Part shown: piece after piece, positions 6,430 through 8,962 of the stretch
Layout of the letters: each line of letters begins with the position of its first letter
Position numbering within the stretch: position 1 is the stretch's first letter
Origin: Candidatus Aminicenantota bacterium
GTDB taxonomy: Bacteria; Acidobacteriota; Aminicenantia; UBA2199
Reading direction: 5' to 3'
Assembly (NCBI GenBank): GCA_029939015.1
Contig: JAOZTV010000117.1
Coordinates: 1 to 8,962 of the forward strand
DNA length: 8,962 bases
The notes under the pieces: model-generated
What the model saw: only the letters and a program-made list of their open reading frames with translations
Told to the model about the DNA's origin: nothing
Databases searched by the model: none
Made by a program: the position numbers and the translations under genes

Positions 6430-6915
6430 TTAACTCTTAGGTAAAACAGCTTTGAGCATTTTTTCTGTATCTTGTGCAGCCTCATCCATTACTTCTGGAA
6501 TAATTCCTGCCATCATTGATGCCATTAGACTTGAATTCATTCTTGAAATATAAGTTTTGCCATCTGCCTTTACATAAAAAGCAACTCTGCAAGGCATTAG
6601 TGATGAAACTAATCTTTCTTCACTTTTTGCTAAAATCTTTCCTGCATGATCTGGGTGACAGAGTTCAATAACTTTTACAGGTTTTACGTCTTTATTAAAC
6701 TTCTTCATTGTTTTTTGAAGGTCATGTATTTTAGGAATCTTCCAACCATGTTCCTTAACTGATTTCTCAAACTTTGCTACTGTTTCTTCAAAATTATAAG
6801 GACTTACATCTTCCATCATCATTAAGCCTGGTGCCATTTTATACATTACTACACCAGTAATTAAAACACCAATAATAAATCCTACTAAACCAAATAATAA
6901 ACTTTTTTTCATCAT
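6430..6915 (-). CDS. Membrane-anchored DUF302 domain protein, methionine-rich
   Basis: The 161-residue product has an N-terminal transmembrane segment (about 5-26, after basic MMKK) and no clear signal cleavage site, so the rest is probably on the periplasmic side. The C-terminal part resembles DUF302 (PF03625): VSPYNFEETVAKFEKSVKEHGWKIP (37-61), VIELCHPDHAGKIL (82-95, C86, H87, H90), LMPCRVAFY (106-114, C109) and a terminal helix. The two Cys positions match the conserved CxP and PC motifs of the family, whose biochemical role is not established; redox or metal binding is only inference. Fifteen of 161 residues are Met, including MMM at 32-34 and clusters near 126-135. The start is either M1 (GGAG 4 nt upstream) or M2 (7 nt), which the sequence does not decide. 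The gene is monocistronic, with a near-consensus promoter and its own terminator. Confidence 0.85.
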   Translation of the reverse strand: MMKKSLLFGLVGFIIGVLITGVVMYKMAPGLMMMEDVSPYNFEETVAKFEKSVKEHGWKIPKIHDLQKTMKKFNKDVKPVKVIELCHPDHAGKILAKSEERLVSSLMPCRVAFYVKADGKTYISRMNSSLMASMMAGIIPEVMDEAAQDTEKMLKAVLPKS

Positions 6916-6954
6916 AAATCTCCTTTTTTATTTTTATTGTTAAATTAATAAATT

Positions 6955-6984
6955 ATAATATCATGGGCTTTCGCATATTGTCAA
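6955..6984 (-). promoter_or_regulatory. Strong sigma70-like promoter of the DUF302 gene
   Basis: On the minus strand a perfect -35 TTGACA (6984-6979) and a -10 TATTAT (6960-6955) are spaced 18 bp apart. The -10 has an upstream TG (TGATATTAT, extended -10). A TATAAT also overlaps at 6957-6952, but with a 21-bp spacing. Transcription would start near 6948, giving a leader of about 33 nt that carries AAGGAGA. It is the best promoter match in the window. Confidence 0.75.
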
Positions 6985-7051
6985 AATAAATTAAAATTTA
7001 ACGATATAACTGTTGAGAGGTTTAAATATTCCTAAATGTTCTTATGTATAG

Positions 7052-7057
7052 TATAAT
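7052..7057 (+). promoter_or_regulatory. Probable -10 element of the ygeW promoter
   Basis: TATAAT at 7052-7057 lies 29 nt before the ygeW ATG and upstream of AGGAG (7072-7076). No convincing -35 box is seen at 16-18 bp; TTGAGA at 7013-7018 is too far away (33 bp). A promoter with a poor -35 often needs an activator, but that is inference. Confidence 0.45.
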
Positions 7058-7086
7058 ATGTTTTAAATAAAAGGAGAATTGTAAAT

Positions 7087-8274
7087 ATGAATGAAATCAA
7101 GAGTATAATTGACGAAATATCAGATAAAAGTAAAGGCTTATTTGGAAAGGATTTTTTATTAACATGGCAAAAAGAAAAAAAAGATTTGGGAAATATCCTT
7201 ATTATTGCTGAAGCATTAAAAGCACTTCGTGATAATAATATATCAACAAAGGTTTTTGAATCTGGACTTGCAGTCTCTCAATTTCGAGATAATTCAACAC
7301 GAACAAGGTTCTCTTTTGCATCTGCAGCAAATCTTCTTGGGCTTACAGTGTCTGACCTTGATGAGGGTAAATCTCAAATAGCTCATGGTGAAACAGTTAG
7401 AGAAACTGCAAATATGATATCTTTTCTTACAGAAGTAATTGGTATTAGAGATGATATTTTTCTTGGTGAAGGTCATAAATATATGTGTGAGGTAGGGGAT
7501 GCACTTGATGATGGTTTTATAAACAAGGTATTGCCACAGCGACCTGGAATTGTAAATTTGCAATGTGATATTGATCATCCGACCCAATCAATGGCAGACC
7601 TTTTACATCTTAAAAAATATTTTGGTTCACTTGAAAACCTCAAAGGAAAAAAAATTGCAATGTCATGGGCATATTCTCCAAGTTATGGAAAACCACTCTC
7701 TGTTCCACAGGGAATTATTGGTCTAATGACCAGATATGGAATGGATGTTTCATTGGCATATCCAAAAGGTTACGATCTTATTCCGGATGTTATTGATGTT
7801 GCTAAAAAAAATGCAAATGAAAATGGAGGAAGTTTTGAAATAACCCATTCAATGGACGGTGCCTTCAAAGATGCAGATATCGTGTATCCAAAGAGTTGGG
7901 CACCATATTCGGTAATGGAAAGAAGAACTGTACTTTTAAATAATAAGGATACCGAGGGATTAAAAACTCTTGAACAGGAATGTCTAACAATGAATGGAGA
8001 TCATAAAGACTGGGAATGTACTGAAGATAAAATGAAGCTTACTAAGAATGGAGAAGCATTATATATGCACTGTTTACCAGCAGATATTTCAGGTGTCTCT
8101 TGTAAAGAGGGTGAGGTATCAGCAGAAGTATTTGAAAAGTACAGGATTCAAACTTACATCGAAGCAGGATACAAACCCTATATAATCGCAGCTATGATAT
8201 TTGCAAATAAATTTGAAAATCCACAGAAAGTTCTGAGTGGTCTTTTAAATAAAAATAATAAGAGAGTGTTTTAA
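7087..8274 (+). CDS. ygeW: YgeW-family carbamoyltransferase (knotted ATCase/OTCase superfamily)
   Basis: The 395-residue cytoplasmic enzyme is close to full-length E. coli YgeW (about 396 residues) and collinear with it. Carbamoyl-phosphate site: FRDNSTRTRFS (66-76, S70-R74). Other motifs are DLDEGKSQIAHGETVRETA (90-108), NLQCDIDHPTQSMADL (157-172, H164), SWAYSPSYGKPLSVPQG (193-209), DADIVYPKSWAPY (262-274), MHCLPADISGVSCKEGEV (327-344, HCLPA) and YKPYIIAAMI (362-371). E. coli YgeW is not an ornithine or aspartate carbamoyltransferase in practice. It belongs to an anaerobic purine/uric-acid degradation cluster, where a ureido compound has been proposed as substrate; I state this from memory and hedge it. 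None of the usual partners (ygeX, ygeY, ssnA, xdh or carbamate kinase genes) is in the window. The Shine-Dalgarno GGAG (7073-7076) lies 10 nt before the ATG. The gene is less AT-rich by eye than the envelope operon. Its stop overlaps the hypB stop. Confidence 0.95.
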   Translation: MNEIKSIIDEISDKSKGLFGKDFLLTWQKEKKDLGNILIIAEALKALRDNNISTKVFESGLAVSQFRDNSTRTRFSFASAANLLGLTVSDLDEGKSQIAHGETVRETANMISFLTEVIGIRDDIFLGEGHKYMCEVGDALDDGFINKVLPQRPGIVNLQCDIDHPTQSMADLLHLKKYFGSLENLKGKKIAMSWAYSPSYGKPLSVPQGIIGLMTRYGMDVSLAYPKGYDLIPDVIDVAKKNANENGGSFEITHSMDGAFKDADIVYPKSWAPYSVMERRTVLLNNKDTEGLKTLEQECLTMNGDHKDWECTEDKMKLTKNGEALYMHCLPADISGVSCKEGEVSAEVFEKYRIQTYIEAGYKPYIIAAMIFANKFENPQKVLSGLLNKNNKRVF

Positions 8275-8915
8275 TAATACTTTCTCTGTTCTCTTAGATA
8301 ATTAAAGAAATCTTCGAATCCTTCTCCTGTTTTTATTGAGGTTTCAAATATTCTTACCTTTGGGTTATGAATTTTGCAATCTATTTTTACTTGTTCAATA
8401 TCGTAATCCATGTATTTTAAAAGGTCAACCTTATTAATTATGACTGCCTGTGAGTTAAGAAAGAGTGCTGGATATTTTTTTACTTTTTCATCACCTTCTG
8501 GAATGCTGAGAACTGCTATTTTAAACCTTTCGCCAAGGTCAAATGAAGAGGGACAGACAAGATTGCCAACATTTTCAATAAAAAGATAATCTATGTTTTT
8601 ATCTAATACTTCAACTTTCTCATTTATCTGTTTTGGCGAAATATGACAACCTCCACCAGTCTCAATTGGATACGCATATTTATGACCTGCTTTTATTATT
8701 CTGTTTGAATCTAAAGCGGTTTTAACATCGCCGACTATTACTGCAAACTTTTCTTTGAAATGACTTGCCATATATTCTAAAATTGAAGTCTTGCCACATC
8801 CTGGTGAGCCAATTATGTTTGTTGTGAATATACCGTTATCATAAAAGAATTTTCTGTTCTTTTCTGCTGTCAAATTATTATTTGAAAATGCTGAAATATT
8901 TACTTTTTTTTCCAT
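8271..8915 (-). CDS. hypB: Hydrogenase/urease-type nickel incorporation GTPase HypB
   Basis: The 214-residue SIMIBI-class GTPase works with HypA to deliver nickel to the large subunit of [NiFe] hydrogenase in the cytoplasm. Visible motifs are Walker A GSPGCGKTS (36-44, K42), IVGDVKTALDSNRI (60-73), the G-domain metal site GGGCHI (87-92, C90, H91), ENVGNLVCP (114-122, C121), PEGDEKVKKYP (139-149) and NKVDL (161-165, guanine specificity). The length fits the short HypB form: there is no N-terminal CXXCGC metal site and no poly-His nickel-storage stretch. HypA, HypC-F and hydrogenase genes are not in the window. A possible gene end lies about 20 nt upstream. The Shine-Dalgarno is weak (GAG about 10 nt before the ATG). 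The 3' end overlaps ygeW by 4 bp, both stops lying in TTAA. Confidence 0.94.
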   Translation of the reverse strand: MEKKVNISAFSNNNLTAEKNRKFFYDNGIFTTNIIGSPGCGKTSILEYMASHFKEKFAVIVGDVKTALDSNRIIKAGHKYAYPIETGGGCHISPKQINEKVEVLDKNIDYLFIENVGNLVCPSSFDLGERFKIAVLSIPEGDEKVKKYPALFLNSQAVIINKVDLLKYMDYDIEQVKIDCKIHNPKVRIFETSIKTGEGFEDFFNYLREQRKYY

Positions 8916-8962
8916 TTGTAATTATCTCATTTATTTTAGAAAAAATCCAGCTTTGAATAGAA
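8916..8962 (-). other. Window edge upstream of hypB; possible end of another gene
   Basis: All three minus-strand frames are open from the edge. Stops fall at 8938-8936, a few bases later, or inside hypB in the third frame. One could be the 3' end of a gene upstream in the same operon (hyp genes are often adjacent), but the visible peptides (for example FYSKLDFF) are too short to identify. No clear promoter is seen here. Confidence 0.25.

Noticed and set aside
7013..7018. TTGAGA as the -35 box for ygeW
   Set aside because: It is 33 bp from the TATAAT at 7052, far beyond the usable 16-19 bp spacing.
7294..7587. Minus-strand open frame of 97 codons opposite ygeW, Cys-rich at its C terminus
   Set aside because: It is the complement of highly conserved YgeW coding sequence. 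The Cys content comes from antisense of common codons and no initiation site is seen.
1..8962. CRISPR array, tRNA, rRNA, insertion sequence, phage or defence cluster
   Set aside because: No regularly spaced repeats beyond the two-copy unit at 46-75, no tRNA-like cloverleaf, no transposase or integrase motifs, and no toxin-antitoxin or nuclease partner beside the ATPase within the window.

Overview
This window looks like chromosome from an AT-rich, outer-membrane-bearing (diderm) bacterium that is probably anaerobic. The diderm call rests on three consecutive lipid A/Kdo genes (waaA, lpxK, lpxL). The anaerobic tendency rests on HypB ([NiFe] hydrogenase maturation) and a YgeW-type carbamoyltransferase. 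Base composition is very low in G+C by eye, especially in the envelope genes. I cannot fix the lineage. The mix would suit a low-GC group such as Deferribacterota, or an uncultured relative, but this is only a guess.

Layout. (1) At 3-1233 on the + strand, a COG1672-type AAA+ ATPase has a good sigma70-like promoter at the very left edge. A tandem 15-bp palindromic repeat lies between promoter and ribosome-binding site. (2) At 1238-6329 on the - strand, a compact five-gene cluster reads leftward: waaA, lpxK, lpxL, rph, then a secreted YkuD L,D-transpeptidase. Adjacent genes overlap by 37, 29 and 8 nt. Before the last gene the rph stop codon sits inside the Shine-Dalgarno sequence. This indicates one operon with translational coupling. 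Its promoter is an extended -10 element whose expected start point falls on, or within a base or so of, the waaA ATG, so the message may be leaderless. (3) At 6377-6915 on the - strand, a membrane-anchored, Met-rich DUF302 protein has its own strong promoter and an intrinsic terminator, so it is insulated from the operon. (4) At 7052-8274 on the + strand is ygeW. (5) At 8271-8915 on the - strand is hypB, whose stop codon overlaps that of ygeW.

How the genes work together. LpxK phosphorylates the tetraacyl-disaccharide precursor to lipid IV-A, WaaA adds Kdo to it, and LpxL adds a secondary acyl chain. The L,D-transpeptidase acts on peptidoglycan, so four of the five operon genes serve envelope assembly. 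RNase PH, a tRNA 3'-end trimming enzyme, is the exception. The ATPase, DUF302, ygeW and hypB units show no functional link to this operon or to each other.

I found no CRISPR array, tRNA, rRNA, insertion sequence or clearly new multi-gene system. The best leads are the repeat in front of the ATPase, the possibly leaderless start of waaA, the RNase PH/lipid A coupling, and the extra C-terminal region of the L,D-transpeptidase.
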